Counted from the stretch's first letter, positions 17,863 through 27,883 are shown. The stretch is 64,000 nucleotides of DNA from Oribacterium asaccharolyticum ACB7 (GCF_000238075.1 NZ_JH414504.1:222095-286094); one strand, 5' to 3'. The notes: generated by a model not told the origin, from the sequence alone. A program made the numbers and translations.

Positions 17863-18971
17863 AAATAGAAAATCTGAATGTGTACTTGGAAGGAAGCCCT
17901 ATTGTAAAAGACTGCTCCTTAGAAATAAAAAAAGGCGAAATCTTTAGTCTTCTCGGTGTCAGCGGCTGTGGGAAGAGTACCTTGATTAAAGCTGTACTGG
18001 GGCTCATTCCGAGTTCTTCGGGGAGCGTTTTTCTGAACGGAAGAGATCTGACTGCGCTTCCTCCCGAAAAAAGAGATTGTACGGTGGTCTTTCAGGACCT
18101 TCGTTTATTTCCGCACCTTACGGTTGGAGAAAATATTGCCTTTCCTCTGCATTTTCAAAAAAAGAACAAGACGGAAGAACGGAAAATAGTAGAAGAGCTT
18201 CTTTCTCTTGTTAGTCTTGAAGGTTTTTCAAAGAGAACGATAGAAAGTCTTTCCGGAGGGCAGAAGCAGAGGGTGGCCATTGCGAGAGCACTTGCCCAGA
18301 ATGCGGAACTGCTTCTCCTCGATGAGCCGTTTTCGTCTTTGGACCCGAATCTTCGAAAGGAAATGGGAGAGCTTATTCTTCATTTGCGGGAGAAGAGAGG
18401 CCTTTCCGTTTTGCTTGTCACCCATGACCATGAGGAAGCCCTGCGCCTTTCCGACCGCATTGCTTTAATGAAAGAGGGAGAAATTCTGCAATGCGGAAGA
18501 GGGGAAGAGCTATTCTATGCCCCGAAAACCGTCTATGCGGCAAAATTTATGGGGGAAGCCAACTTCCTTCCCGGAAGGGTGGAAAAAGGAGAATTTAAAA
18601 CGGATTTTCTTTCTTTTGTGACGGAAAAACCGGACGGAGAGTATTCTCTTTTCCTAAGGGAGAGACAGCTCAAGTTTCAGAAGGCATCGGGAGCTCTGCA
18701 AAAATCAGATGCGGAAGAGATGCATTTTCCGGAAGAAGCAATCGATTCAAGGGAAAAAGCGCAAGCTTATAGCAGCGCCTCTCTTTTCTATCCGATAAGC
18801 TCCCAGTGTATTGGAGACAGCTGGAGAGTTTTTTGGGAAAATGAAAACGGTCTTGTTCTTCACAATTTATCGGACAGACCGCAGGAAATAGAGCAAGTTC
18901 CGTATAGGATGGTACTGCAAGCGGAAAAGGGAGTTATTCTATTTTCTAAAGAAGAACTTTTGGAGGACTAA
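17856..18971 (+). CDS. ABC transporter ATP-binding protein
   Basis: A 371-residue ATPase. Walker A GVSGCGKST (34-42), Q-loop VVFQDLRLFPHLTV, signature LSGGQKQRVAIARAL, Walker B LLLLDEPFSSLDP and H-loop VTHDHEEAL are all intact. About 130 C-terminal residues follow the nucleotide-binding domain, as in importers with a TOBE-like regulatory domain (PotA/CysA/FbpC type). It energises the importer encoded just upstream. YnjD is the analogous E. coli protein but lacks such a long tail. Confidence 0.9.
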   Translation: MLKIENLNVYLEGSPIVKDCSLEIKKGEIFSLLGVSGCGKSTLIKAVLGLIPSSSGSVFLNGRDLTALPPEKRDCTVVFQDLRLFPHLTVGENIAFPLHFQKKNKTEERKIVEELLSLVSLEGFSKRTIESLSGGQKQRVAIARALAQNAELLLLDEPFSSLDPNLRKEMGELILHLREKRGLSVLLVTHDHEEALRLSDRIALMKEGEILQCGRGEELFYAPKTVYAAKFMGEANFLPGRVEKGEFKTDFLSFVTEKPDGEYSLFLRERQLKFQKASGALQKSDAEEMHFPEEAIDSREKAQAYSSASLFYPISSQCIGDSWRVFWENENGLVLHNLSDRPQEIEQVPYRMVLQAEKGVILFSKEELLED

Positions 18972-18973
18972 AG

Positions 18974-19927
18974 GTGGAAACAAAAAAGATAAAAACCGAA
19001 AAGACAGAAACAGAAAAAACGGAAATGCAAAATAGAGCAAGGCAAAACGAAAATAAGCGAAAAATCATTTTCGACTGCGACAACACCATGGGAATCCCGG
19101 GCTGTGATATGGATGACGGACTATGTCTCCTCTATCTTCTCGGAAGAGAGGACATCGAGCTTCTGGCCGTCAGTGCCAGCTTTGGAAACAACCGAACCAA
19201 GGTCGTTTATGAAAACACAAGGACGATGCTTAGGGAAAGAAATAGAGAGGATATTCCCTTATGGCTTGGAGGCTTAAAGCCGGAAGACTGGGACTCGGAA
19301 AGCTCCCGGAATCTTGTAAAGCTTGCCAGAGAGTATCCTCATGAAATTGATTTGATTGTGACCGGCTCTCTAACGAATATTGCAGGAGCCTTTGTTTTGG
19401 ATCCGGAATTTTTTAGTCTAATTAAAGGAATGTACTTTATGGGAGGAATTACCGCACCGCTCATTTTTGAAAAGAAGGAAATGAAGGAGCTCAATTTCTC
19501 CGTAGACTATAAGGCATCTACCCTCGTTTTGCAAAACGGAGAGAATCTCCATATCATTACGGGAAATGCCAGCCTTGCCGTTATGACCTCTTATTCCGAT
19601 TTCAAAGAGAGACTTGAAAATTCAAGCCTTGGCCAATATATTTTAAAAAAGGAGAGTGATTGGTTCGCCTATAACGACAGGGAGTACGGTATCAAAGGAT
19701 TTTACAACTGGGATATGACGACCGTCCTCTATTATTTTTATCCGGAACTTTTTTTTAGAAAAAAGAAAAAGATTCTTATTACGGAAGAGAATTTGAAAAG
19801 AGGATACTTGGAAGAGAGTCTGAAAACAGGCTGTTCGGAAGAAAAAGACTTAGGAAGAGAACTTTACTTTGGAGAAATTAGGGAAAAAGAGGAAGTAAAG
19901 CGGAAGATGCTGGAGGCCTTTGCTTAG
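18974..19927 (+). CDS. Nucleoside hydrolase (IunH family)
   Basis: A 317-residue protein starting at GTG 18974, 7 bases after GGAGG. The calcium-binding Asp cluster of nucleoside hydrolases is seen as DCDNTMG (Asp34, Asp36) and DMDDGL (Asp45, Asp47, Asp48); VTGSLTNIAGAF and the later FYNWDMTTV also fit the family. These enzymes release the base from ribonucleosides. It has an unusual Lys/Glu/Thr-rich N-terminal extension of about 30 residues. It lies 2 bases after the ABC ATPase, so the imported or processed compound may be nucleoside-like; this is inference. Confidence 0.82.
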   Translation: METKKIKTEKTETEKTEMQNRARQNENKRKIIFDCDNTMGIPGCDMDDGLCLLYLLGREDIELLAVSASFGNNRTKVVYENTRTMLRERNREDIPLWLGGLKPEDWDSESSRNLVKLAREYPHEIDLIVTGSLTNIAGAFVLDPEFFSLIKGMYFMGGITAPLIFEKKEMKELNFSVDYKASTLVLQNGENLHIITGNASLAVMTSYSDFKERLENSSLGQYILKKESDWFAYNDREYGIKGFYNWDMTTVLYYFYPELFFRKKKKILITEENLKRGYLEESLKTGCSEEKDLGRELYFGEIREKEEVKRKMLEAFA

Positions 19928-19965
19928 CAAAGAAGCTTAAGATTTTAACATAGAAGGAGCACAGT

Positions 19966-22900
19966 ATGTCTACATTACAATTCGTTTTCGGGGCAAGCGG
20001 GTCGGGTAAGACGGAGTTTTGTATTCGGAAGGCCTTGGAAGAGGCAGGAAAAGATTTAAATCACAATGTCTACTACCTCGTTCCGGAGCAGGATACCCTT
20101 GCCATGCAGAAAAGAATTGTAATGCATGAAAACAATAAGGGAAAAGGAATCATAAATCTCGATGTGCTGAGCTTCCAAAGGCTCTATTACGCCAGTTTTT
20201 CACATAGGAACAAACCGGTGCCGAAGGCTCTCGATGAGATGGGAAAAGTCATGGTGCTTTCCCTCGTGGCGGAAAAATACAATCGAAATCTGCATTATTT
20301 TCAGGGAGAAATCGATAAACCGGGGTTTCTCGAGGAAGCGAAGTCTCTTATTTCGGAATGTATGCAATATGGGATAAGCCCGGAGAATCTAAGCAACTGC
20401 GCGCTTAAGTCCGTTAAAAAGCTGACAGGAGCAAAGCTCCATGATATGGCGCTTCTTTATGCGGGCTTTTTAAACTGGCTTTTGGAACACGGGAAATATA
20501 CCGAGGAAGGGATTCAAGACCTTGCTTTAGAGCAGGTTTTACAGGATCCGAATTACAAAAATGCGACTTTTCTTTTGGACGGCTTTACCGGTTTTACCGT
20601 TTCCGAGCTCAGATGTCTTGAAATCCTTATGGAAGGAGAGAATAACATCCTGATTTCTCTGGAAATTCGCAGTCGGGAAGAGGGAAATCTCTATGAGAAG
20701 GGAGATATGTCTTCTCTTTTTTACCTGACAAAGGATGCAGTAAAGGAAGTAGAGGAGCTTGCCTTAAAACTGAACGTAAAAGTCCTCCCTGCGATTAATG
20801 TAAATCTTTATGACAGCATTAGCGGAGAGAGACGGAAAGAGGGTGAGGTCTATCCTCGCTTTGAAAAAATACCGGCGCTTCAGAAAATCTGCGATGACTA
20901 TGCGTATGGAAAGGCGGAAGTAGAGAGAGCCAGCAGAGGGCAGGAAAAAAGGGACGTTAAATCCTTCGAAAAGACGGAGCAAGAAGAGGAGCAAAAAGAG
21001 AAGCAGATTCGACCTTTCGGGATTACGCTTCGCGAATGCCCGAATATTCTAAGAGAGGTGGAGGAAGCGGCAGTAGAGATTCGCGCTCTCGTAAAGGATG
21101 AGGGCTATCGCTATCGGGATATTGCTGTGATTGTTCCGGATTCGGAAAGCTATCGGGACATTTTATTTAGAAAATGGAAGGATTTGGAAATTCCCTTTTT
21201 TCTGGAGGAGGATATCAAGCTTATGGATTCTCCTTACGGGAAGGTGCTTCGGAGTGCTCTTTTGGTCCTCGAAAAGGGCTTCCTTTTTGATACGGTATTT
21301 CGCTATCTTCGTGCCTTTCCTTATCGGGGAGCCGGGGAAGAAGAGCTGGTGGACCGATGGGAAAATATTGCAAGAGAAAGAGGATTGAAAGGGCTTCCGG
21401 CCTTTTCTTCCTTACTAAAACCGGAGGAAGACGAGACAGAGGAAGAAAAAGAAGAGAGAACGTATAAAAAGAAAGTAGAGGATTATCAGGCGTATTGGGA
21501 TTTAACCTGCCTCTTCACTTTTTATGAGAGAAACAGGAAAAGTGCGGAGAAAGGTTTAGTTCTTAAGGACAGGATAGACAGTTTGTCCGAACTTCTGGAA
21601 AAAACGGATTTGGAAAACAGGCTTTTAGAATCACTTTCCTTTCTCTCGGAAGAAGGCATGGAAAACAGGGAGGAGAGCTTTGAAAAGAGCATAGGAATCA
21701 TTTTGGAAATGATGGAAAAAATGAGGGAAAGTCTCGGCGAAATTTCCATTTCGAAAAAATCTTTCGGAAAGCTCTTTGATCTTGCATTTTCTCTGGAAAA
21801 ATTAAGACAGATACCGGCAACACTGGATCAAGTTGTGGTCGGAGATTTACGGCGCTCCCGTTTTCACAATCCGAAGGCCTTTTTATTCTTGGGATTAAGC
21901 TCGGAATTTCTTCCGAAAGGAATGGGGAAGAAGATTATTTTCACGGAAAAAGAAAGAGAATTTTTACGGGAGAGCGGATACCGGCTTTCTCCGCTTTCCT
22001 GGGAGGAAAGTTATATTGAGAAATATTATGTGTATAAGGCTTTTCTTACGCCGAAAGAAAGGCTCTATTTGTCGTACCCGAGAACGCTTCGAAACGGAAA
22101 AAGCGGAAAAGCTTCACCCTATCTGAAAGAGCTCTTTCCGCTTTTCCCGGACTTGAAAATCATCTATTCCGGCAAGGAAAAACTTCCGATTTATAATGGA
22201 AAGAGAGCCTTGGAAGAGTTAGTTGAAGAACTTCCTAAACAATGCACAGGAAATAGCCTTTTCTTACAGAAAGAAGAGATTCTTCATCGCTTTAAAACAG
22301 AGAGTTTTCGGCTCTTACAGTATTTATGGAACAGGGAAGAATATCGCGAGGCAGTGGAGCGAATACTGAAGGGGATTTTCTTTGAAAATACGGAAGAGCG
22401 TATCTCGAAGGAGATGAGTCTGGCACTCTATGGAGAAATCCTGAAGGGCTCTGTAAGTCGGATGGAAGTCTTTTATTCCTGCCCGTATGCCCATTTTCTG
22501 CAATATGGCCTGAATCTTAAGGATAGAAAAACAAGTGAAGTACAGGCCTTTACTATCGGAAATCTCTATCACAGAATGCTGGAGCTTTTCTTCAAGAAGC
22601 TGATGAGAAGGAAGGATATGGAGGAGGCTTTCGGAGAAAAGCTGGAAGAAATTTTAAACGAGGTTTTAGAGGAACTTTGGCAGGATCCGGAATTCAGTCT
22701 CTTCCTTTCCGGCGGAAGAAATGAATATTTACGGATGAAGCTTCAGAAAAATGGAAGAAGAATCCTTTGGGCGCTCGGAAAGCAGCTTTTGGGCGGAGAT
22801 TTCAGGCCGAAAGCTGTGGAAGAAGAGTTCAAAATGGAAGAGGAGGGACTGCAGCTTCGGGGAAGAATAGACCGGGTGGACGAATATCTGTCAGAGGATC

Positions 22901-23616
22901 GGAAAACGCTCTTTTTGAAGGTCATCGATTATAAGAGCGGAAAGAAAGCGTTTTCTTTGAAAAATCTTTTCGCAGGACTGGATTTACAGCTTCCGCTTTA
23001 TATGGATTATGTTCTGCAAAGGGAAAAAGAGAAAAATCCGAATCGGGAAGTGCTTCCTTCGGCGCTTTTCTATTTTACCATGGAGAACCCCGTCATTCCT
23101 TATGATAAGGACAGTGATCCCGATAAGGAGCGTTTAAAGGCGTTTAAACCGTCCGGGCTTGTGAATTTCTCCGAAGAGAGTCTTTCGCATCTGGAAAAGA
23201 GGGAAGAGGAAAGCCTTCTACTTCCCGTGCAGTGTAAAAACGGCGAGGTTGAGGAAAAAGGAGCGGCTGTTTCTTCCGAAAAGTTGGAAGCTCTTTTGGC
23301 ATTTGCCAAGAAGGAAATGCTTGAAGGCGCTAAACGCATTAAAGAGGGAGAGAAAGGCATTTCCCCGATAAGAAAAGAGGGGGATATTACTTCTTGCAGC
23401 TACTGCCCTTATCACAGTATCTGCGGTTTTGATGAGGATATCCCGAACTTCCGATACCGGAGTCCCGATTCTCGAACAGACGAAGAACTCTGGGAAGAGA
23501 TTCTGAAGAAGACAGAGGAAGAAATAGAGGAGAGCGATACGGGGGAAGAAAAAACGCTAATCCGTGCGAAAGATGCGAAGAACATCGAGACGAGAAAGGA
23601 GGATGGCGATGAGTAA
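19966..23616 (+). CDS. addB: ATP-dependent helicase/nuclease subunit B
   Basis: A 1216-residue AddB. The N-terminus has a Walker A-like motif GASGSGKTE. The C-terminal RecB-type nuclease domain includes IDYKSGKKAFSL. Its Fe-S staple cysteines are visible as SCPYAHFLQYG and, near the end, CSYCPYHSIC. With AddA it processes double-strand breaks for recombination and degrades foreign linear DNA. A Lys/Glu-rich segment near residue 315-345 looks like a linker. Size and motifs are as expected for Firmicutes. It overlaps addA by 8 bases. Confidence 0.95.
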   Translation: MSTLQFVFGASGSGKTEFCIRKALEEAGKDLNHNVYYLVPEQDTLAMQKRIVMHENNKGKGIINLDVLSFQRLYYASFSHRNKPVPKALDEMGKVMVLSLVAEKYNRNLHYFQGEIDKPGFLEEAKSLISECMQYGISPENLSNCALKSVKKLTGAKLHDMALLYAGFLNWLLEHGKYTEEGIQDLALEQVLQDPNYKNATFLLDGFTGFTVSELRCLEILMEGENNILISLEIRSREEGNLYEKGDMSSLFYLTKDAVKEVEELALKLNVKVLPAINVNLYDSISGERRKEGEVYPRFEKIPALQKICDDYAYGKAEVERASRGQEKRDVKSFEKTEQEEEQKEKQIRPFGITLRECPNILREVEEAAVEIRALVKDEGYRYRDIAVIVPDSESYRDILFRKWKDLEIPFFLEEDIKLMDSPYGKVLRSALLVLEKGFLFDTVFRYLRAFPYRGAGEEELVDRWENIARERGLKGLPAFSSLLKPEEDETEEEKEERTYKKKVEDYQAYWDLTCLFTFYERNRKSAEKGLVLKDRIDSLSELLEKTDLENRLLESLSFLSEEGMENREESFEKSIGIILEMMEKMRESLGEISISKKSFGKLFDLAFSLEKLRQIPATLDQVVVGDLRRSRFHNPKAFLFLGLSSEFLPKGMGKKIIFTEKEREFLRESGYRLSPLSWEESYIEKYYVYKAFLTPKERLYLSYPRTLRNGKSGKASPYLKELFPLFPDLKIIYSGKEKLPIYNGKRALEELVEELPKQCTGNSLFLQKEEILHRFKTESFRLLQYLWNREEYREAVERILKGIFFENTEERISKEMSLALYGEILKGSVSRMEVFYSCPYAHFLQYGLNLKDRKTSEVQAFTIGNLYHRMLELFFKKLMRRKDMEEAFGEKLEEILNEVLEELWQDPEFSLFLSGGRNEYLRMKLQKNGRRILWALGKQLLGGDFRPKAVEEEFKMEEEGLQLRGRIDRVDEYLSEDRKTLFLKVIDYKSGKKAFSLKNLFAGLDLQLPLYMDYVLQREKEKNPNREVLPSALFYFTMENPVIPYDKDSDPDKERLKAFKPSGLVNFSEESLSHLEKREEESLLLPVQCKNGEVEEKGAAVSSEKLEALLAFAKKEMLEGAKRIKEGEKGISPIRKEGDITSCSYCPYHSICGFDEDIPNFRYRSPDSRTDEELWEEILKKTEEEIEESDTGEEKTLIRAKDAKNIETRKEDGDE

Positions 23617-26600
23617 ATGGACAAAGGAACAAAGTGAAGTCATTTCCCACAGAAAAGGGAACTTATTGGTTTCCGCTGCAGCCGGTTCCGGAAAAACCGC
23701 AGTACTGGTAGAGCATGTTATTGACCGTCTCCTTGATAAAGAGCATCCGCTGAGCCTCTCTTCCGTGGTGCTTATGACCTTTACGGAAGCTGCCGCGTCA
23801 GAAATGAAGGAAAGAATCAAGGCACGCCTAAAGGAAGCCTTTTTAGAAAGCAGGGATCCGCATATTGAACGAGAAATAGCGGAACTTCCGAATGCAAATA
23901 TCAGTACCATTGATGCCTTTTGCAAGAGACTGATACAGGAAAACTACACGAGTCTTAAGATTGAACCGAATTTCCGTATCGGAGAGAAAAATGAGCTTGC
24001 ACTCCTGCAAGAAGATATTGTAGAAGAGCTTTTAGAAGAGGAATACGGTAAGAAGGAGGAAAGCTTTCTTTCTTTTGTAGACCGCTATTCCACGGGAAAA
24101 CAGGATAAGGGAATACAGGAGATTATTTTAAAGCTGTATTACCTTGCTATTGCCAGTCCCTTTCCGGAAAAGTATCTGAAGACGCTTTCCGAGAACAGCA
24201 GCAGTGCTTGGAAAAACTATCTCCTCGCGAGCATCAGGAAGCGAGTGGAGGAAGCGATAGAAACGCTTAGGGAGGCTATCCGGATTTGTTCAGAAGAGGG
24301 GGGGCCTTCCGAGTATCTTGTGACGGTGGAGGAAGATTATCAAAGCCTTTTAAGAGTAAAGGCAATCCGGTCTTCTCAAAAAGAAAATACGGAAGAGATT
24401 TTGGAAAGGAAAGAGAGCGAAAGTGGCGGAGAAGCAGCGAAGCTTTTAGAGAAAGCAGAGGAGATTTTAGAGAAATCAGAGGAGGCAGGGGCTATTCTTC
24501 GCCGTACAATTGAAGAAATACAGACGATTTCCTTTAGCCGCATAAAGAATTCCAGGGCGGAGAGAAAAGAGGAGGTTAAAGGTAGAAGAAACGCGGTAAA
24601 GGCGCTCGTACAGAAATGGCAGAAAAACTATATTCTGATTCCTGAGGAGATAGAAGAAAAGGCGGAAACAGAGGGAAAAACTTTATTGCAGGAGGCAATC
24701 CGTCTTACCCTTCTGTTCCATGCGCGTTATCAAAAAGAAAAGCTGGAACGAAATATTCTGGATTTTTCGGATCTTGAACATTTTGCGCTAAAACTTCTCT
24801 ATACGGAAAAAGACGGTGCGCTTCACTTCAGCGCCCTTGCGGACGAATTGGCACAGGAATATACGGAGATTCTCGTAGATGAGTATCAGGATTCCAATAT
24901 GGTGCAGGAATATCTTGTGTCTGCCTTATCCAAAGAACGCTTTTCGGAGGGGAATGTCTTTCAGGTCGGAGATGTAAAACAGAGTATTTACCGCTTTCGT
25001 ATGGCAAGACCGGAGCTCTTCCTTCGGAAATATTATGATGAAAGCTATCCCAAAATCTTTTTGCAGAAGAATTTCCGTTCCTTAAAAGGCGTTATCGATG
25101 CGGTAAATGCCTGTTTTTTCCGTATCATGAAAAAGGAACTCGGCGGAATCGAGTATGATAGGGACAGCAGTCTTTTTCAGGGGAGAGAAGAAAAGGAAGA
25201 TACGGACTCTCAGACAGAGCTTCTCCTTTTGGAAAAGGAAGAGAACAAGCCCGAAAAAAAGAAAGGGGAACAAACAGAGGAAGAAAAGGCGAAAGGCAAG
25301 AAGGAGGAAAAGCAAGGAGAAAAGGGCGGAGAGGCCGGCTTAGAGAAGGAGACCGACCTGCAGTTAGAGTGCCGTATGATTGCTTCCCGTGTGAAGGAAT
25401 TGCATAAAAAGAATATACAGTATAAGGACATGGTTATTCTGCTTCGCTCCCCGAAGAAAGTGGCAAAAGAGATGGTGGACATCTTTTCCGAGGAGGGAAT
25501 CCCGAGCTTTGCGGTGAGTTCGGACGGTTACTACTCGCAGGTTGAGGTGGAGACGGTTCTTGCCATGCTTTCCATTATCGATAACCCGAAGCAGGATATT
25601 CCGCTTGCCGCCGTTCTTCATTCAGCTATGTTTCACTTTACGGATGAGGAGCTTTGCAGCTTAAAAATCGCGTACGGAAGCCTTTCCGAGGCACTCTGCA
25701 TTTCTTTGGAGGCTATTGCCGATGGAAATATCGGTAGTGAAAATGTATGTAGTGGAAATAAACCCAGTGAAACTATTACCGGCAAAAATCTATGGAGTGG
25801 AAATACACGCAGTGAAACTATTTCCGGTGAAAATATATGCAGTGAAAAAGAGAATCCATTGCAGGTACAACCGCCGCTTGACCAAGCGCTCTTTGAGAAA
25901 TGGAAGGATTTTTGCATGAAACTGGAGCGCTATAGAAGGCTTTCCCGAAATCTTCGCGTTCATGAGCTTTTAACCCTTCTTTATGAGGAAACTTCTTACT
26001 ATCTTTACGTTTCGGCGCTTCCCATGGGAGAGAAGAGAAGGGCAAACCTCGACCAACTGATTGAGGATGCTCTGCAGTTTGAAAAGGGGAGCTTCAGCGG
26101 GCTGTTCTATTTCATTCGTTATATCGAAAAGGCAAAGCAGAAGGAGTATGACGAGGGAGAGGCGAATATTTATTCGGAAAATGATGACCTTCTTCGTATT
26201 ATGTCCATTCATCAGTCGAAGGGCTTGCAATTCAAGGTGGTTTTTCTTTCTTCCATACAAAAAAATTTCAACAAGCAGGATTTACGAGAGTCCATCCTGC
26301 TCGATGAAGAGCTCGGTATGGCATCGCCCTATCTCGATCAGGAAACAAGGATTAAATACCCTTCTTTACAGCTTAGCGCCATAAAGGAAAAAATGGAGGA
26401 AGAAAATCAGGCGGAGGAGCTTAGATTGCTCTACGTTGCGATGACAAGAGCGGAAGAAAAGCTCATTATGACGGGAGTGATAAAAAACCTTGCTTCTTAT
26501 CTGGAAAAGCACCCGGTGAACGAAGACATTAAGACGGAAGAGATAAAAAGGGCGAATTCTTATTTGGATTTTATTATGCTGGCCTTTTCAAGAAGCTTTA

Positions 26601-27493
26601 CTGAGAGTTTGGAAAACCCGCTCGTGAAACTGCGTACATTTACAAGAGAAGCCCTTTCTGAAAAGAAAGAGAAAGAGGAAGGAGAAAAGTTTTCCTTTAA
26701 AGACACGCTATATTCTTATTTAGCGGAAAAATGCGAAAAAACCGTGGAAGAAGAGGAGTGGGATAAGGATTTTTCTTACCGATATCCACATGAGGAAAGT
26801 ACGCATCTCTATCCGAAGTATGCCGTCTCCCTCTTAAAGAAGCAGGCGATTGAGGCAGTAAAGGAACAAGGGGATAAAGAGGGTGAAACGGGAGGAGAAA
26901 GCGAAGGGCTTAGCGAGGCGGAAAAAAGTGGAAAAAATCGGCAAGTGTATGAAAGAAATACGGAAAAAAGAGAGAAGGGTCTCGGGGCGAAAATCGGAGA
27001 CAGTTTTCACCATGCACTTGCCCTTTTTGACTACACTAAAGGCTTGGAACAACTTCCCGCTATCTTAGGCGAGGAAGAACTGAGTCTTTTAAACAAAGAG
27101 CAGTTTCAGACTTTTCTTTCCTCAAGCCTTGGAGAATGTTTTAAAAAAGCGTATCGGGAAAAACGACTTTTCCGGGAGAAGCATTTTATGAGGGCACTAC
27201 CTTATCATTCTTTATTTCCGGAAAGGGCGGAAGAGGATGAAGTGCTTTTACAGGGAATTATCGATGCTTTTATTGTGGAGGATGACGGAATTATTCTTGT
27301 GGACTATAAGACGGACCGTGTTAAGAGCGAAGAAGAGTTGAAAGAAAGGTATCGAAAGCAAATTATGCTCTACAGCGATGCCCTGGAAGCCATTCTCGGA
27401 AAAAAGGTAAAGAGAAGAGTGCTCTATTCTTTTTATCTTGGGAAGGAAGTGGAGCTTTTGCCCCGGGAGGATATGGCGAGAATTCCGGATTGA
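23609..27493 (+). CDS. addA: ATP-dependent helicase/nuclease subunit A
   Basis: A 1294-residue UvrD-type helicase-nuclease. Helicase motifs: AAAGSGKTAVL (I), STIDAFCKRL (Ia), VDEYQDSN (II), QVGDVKQSIYRFR (III), SIHQSKGLQFKVVF (V) and LLYVAMTRAEEKL (VI). The C-terminal nuclease motif is LVDYKTD. The ATG at 23609 is 6 bases after AGGAGG; the ATG at 23603 abuts the RBS. It is a partner of AddB. Two low-complexity inserts are unusual: a Lys/Glu-rich stretch near residues 545-580 and a 15-residue tandem repeat near residue 715-744 (listed separately). Confidence 0.95.
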   Translation: MSKWTKEQSEVISHRKGNLLVSAAAGSGKTAVLVEHVIDRLLDKEHPLSLSSVVLMTFTEAAASEMKERIKARLKEAFLESRDPHIEREIAELPNANISTIDAFCKRLIQENYTSLKIEPNFRIGEKNELALLQEDIVEELLEEEYGKKEESFLSFVDRYSTGKQDKGIQEIILKLYYLAIASPFPEKYLKTLSENSSSAWKNYLLASIRKRVEEAIETLREAIRICSEEGGPSEYLVTVEEDYQSLLRVKAIRSSQKENTEEILERKESESGGEAAKLLEKAEEILEKSEEAGAILRRTIEEIQTISFSRIKNSRAERKEEVKGRRNAVKALVQKWQKNYILIPEEIEEKAETEGKTLLQEAIRLTLLFHARYQKEKLERNILDFSDLEHFALKLLYTEKDGALHFSALADELAQEYTEILVDEYQDSNMVQEYLVSALSKERFSEGNVFQVGDVKQSIYRFRMARPELFLRKYYDESYPKIFLQKNFRSLKGVIDAVNACFFRIMKKELGGIEYDRDSSLFQGREEKEDTDSQTELLLLEKEENKPEKKKGEQTEEEKAKGKKEEKQGEKGGEAGLEKETDLQLECRMIASRVKELHKKNIQYKDMVILLRSPKKVAKEMVDIFSEEGIPSFAVSSDGYYSQVEVETVLAMLSIIDNPKQDIPLAAVLHSAMFHFTDEELCSLKIAYGSLSEALCISLEAIADGNIGSENVCSGNKPSETITGKNLWSGNTRSETISGENICSEKENPLQVQPPLDQALFEKWKDFCMKLERYRRLSRNLRVHELLTLLYEETSYYLYVSALPMGEKRRANLDQLIEDALQFEKGSFSGLFYFIRYIEKAKQKEYDEGEANIYSENDDLLRIMSIHQSKGLQFKVVFLSSIQKNFNKQDLRESILLDEELGMASPYLDQETRIKYPSLQLSAIKEKMEEENQAEELRLLYVAMTRAEEKLIMTGVIKNLASYLEKHPVNEDIKTEEIKRANSYLDFIMLAFSRSFTESLENPLVKLRTFTREALSEKKEKEEGEKFSFKDTLYSYLAEKCEKTVEEEEWDKDFSYRYPHEESTHLYPKYAVSLLKKQAIEAVKEQGDKEGETGGESEGLSEAEKSGKNRQVYERNTEKREKGLGAKIGDSFHHALALFDYTKGLEQLPAILGEEELSLLNKEQFQTFLSSSLGECFKKAYREKRLFREKHFMRALPYHSLFPERAEEDEVLLQGIIDAFIVEDDGIILVDYKTDRVKSEEELKERYRKQIMLYSDALEAILGKKVKRRVLYSFYLGKEVELLPREDMARIPD
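25751..25840 (+). repeat. 45-bp tandem repeat inside addA
   Basis: Two adjacent 45-base units (25751-25795 and 25796-25840) match at most positions and encode SGNKPSETITGKNLW and SGNTRSETISGENIC. A decayed partial unit precedes them (GNIGSENVC). The reading frame is kept. It falls between helicase motifs, probably in a surface loop of domain 2A/2B. Confidence 0.85.
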
Positions 27494-27518
27494 CGGAGGG
27501 GGCATCCTAGAGTAAACT
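27490..27518 (+). promoter_or_regulatory. Promoter of RNase P RNA
   Basis: TTGACG (27490-27495), a 17-base spacer and TAAACT (27513-27518). The predicted start, about 27525, coincides with the first base of helix P1. The -35 box overlaps the addA stop codon. Confidence 0.75.
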
Positions 27519-27526
27519 AGAGCCTT

Positions 27527-27855
27527 AAAGTATTGTGAATGGTCGCTGCCGGGAAACCGGGAGAGGAAAGTCCGGGCTTCACAGAGCAGGATGCCTGATA
27601 ACGTCAGGTTGAGGCGACTCACAGGAAAGTGCAACAGAAAATAACCGCCGTTTTTACGGTAAGGGTGAAAAGGCGATGTAAGAGATCACCGGTTCTCCGG
27701 TAACGGAGAATGCTATGTAAACCCCATCCGAAGCAAGGTCAACAGAGGGCATAAGGCTGCTCGTCTGCTCTCGGGTAGACCGCTTGAGGCTTGTGGCGAC
27801 ATAAGTCCTAGATAGATGACCATTTTAAACATAACCCGGCTTATAGCAATACTTT
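27527..27855 (+). ncRNA. rnpB: RNase P RNA, bacterial class A-like
   Basis: Conserved blocks of the catalytic RNA that matures tRNA 5' ends are present in order: GAGGAAAGTCCGGGCTTC with CACAG after it, ATAACGTCAGG, AAGTGCAACAGAAAATAACC, GGTAAGGGTGAAAAGG, GTAAACCCCATCC, and near the 3' end GGGTAGACCGCTTGAGGC and TCCTAGATAGATGACCAT. The P1 helix pairs AAAGTATTG (27527-27535) with CAATACTTT (27847-27855), which sets the ends. A promoter and terminator flank it exactly. Confidence 0.95.
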
Positions 27856-27856
27856 A

Positions 27857-27883
27857 GCCCCCTCTTTCGAGGGGGCTTTTTTT
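27857..27883 (+). terminator. Rho-independent terminator of rnpB
   Basis: GCCCCCTC, loop TTTC, GAGGGGGC, then seven T. The gap to the convergent cyclophilin gene (27884-27926) holds nothing else I can identify. Confidence 0.92.
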
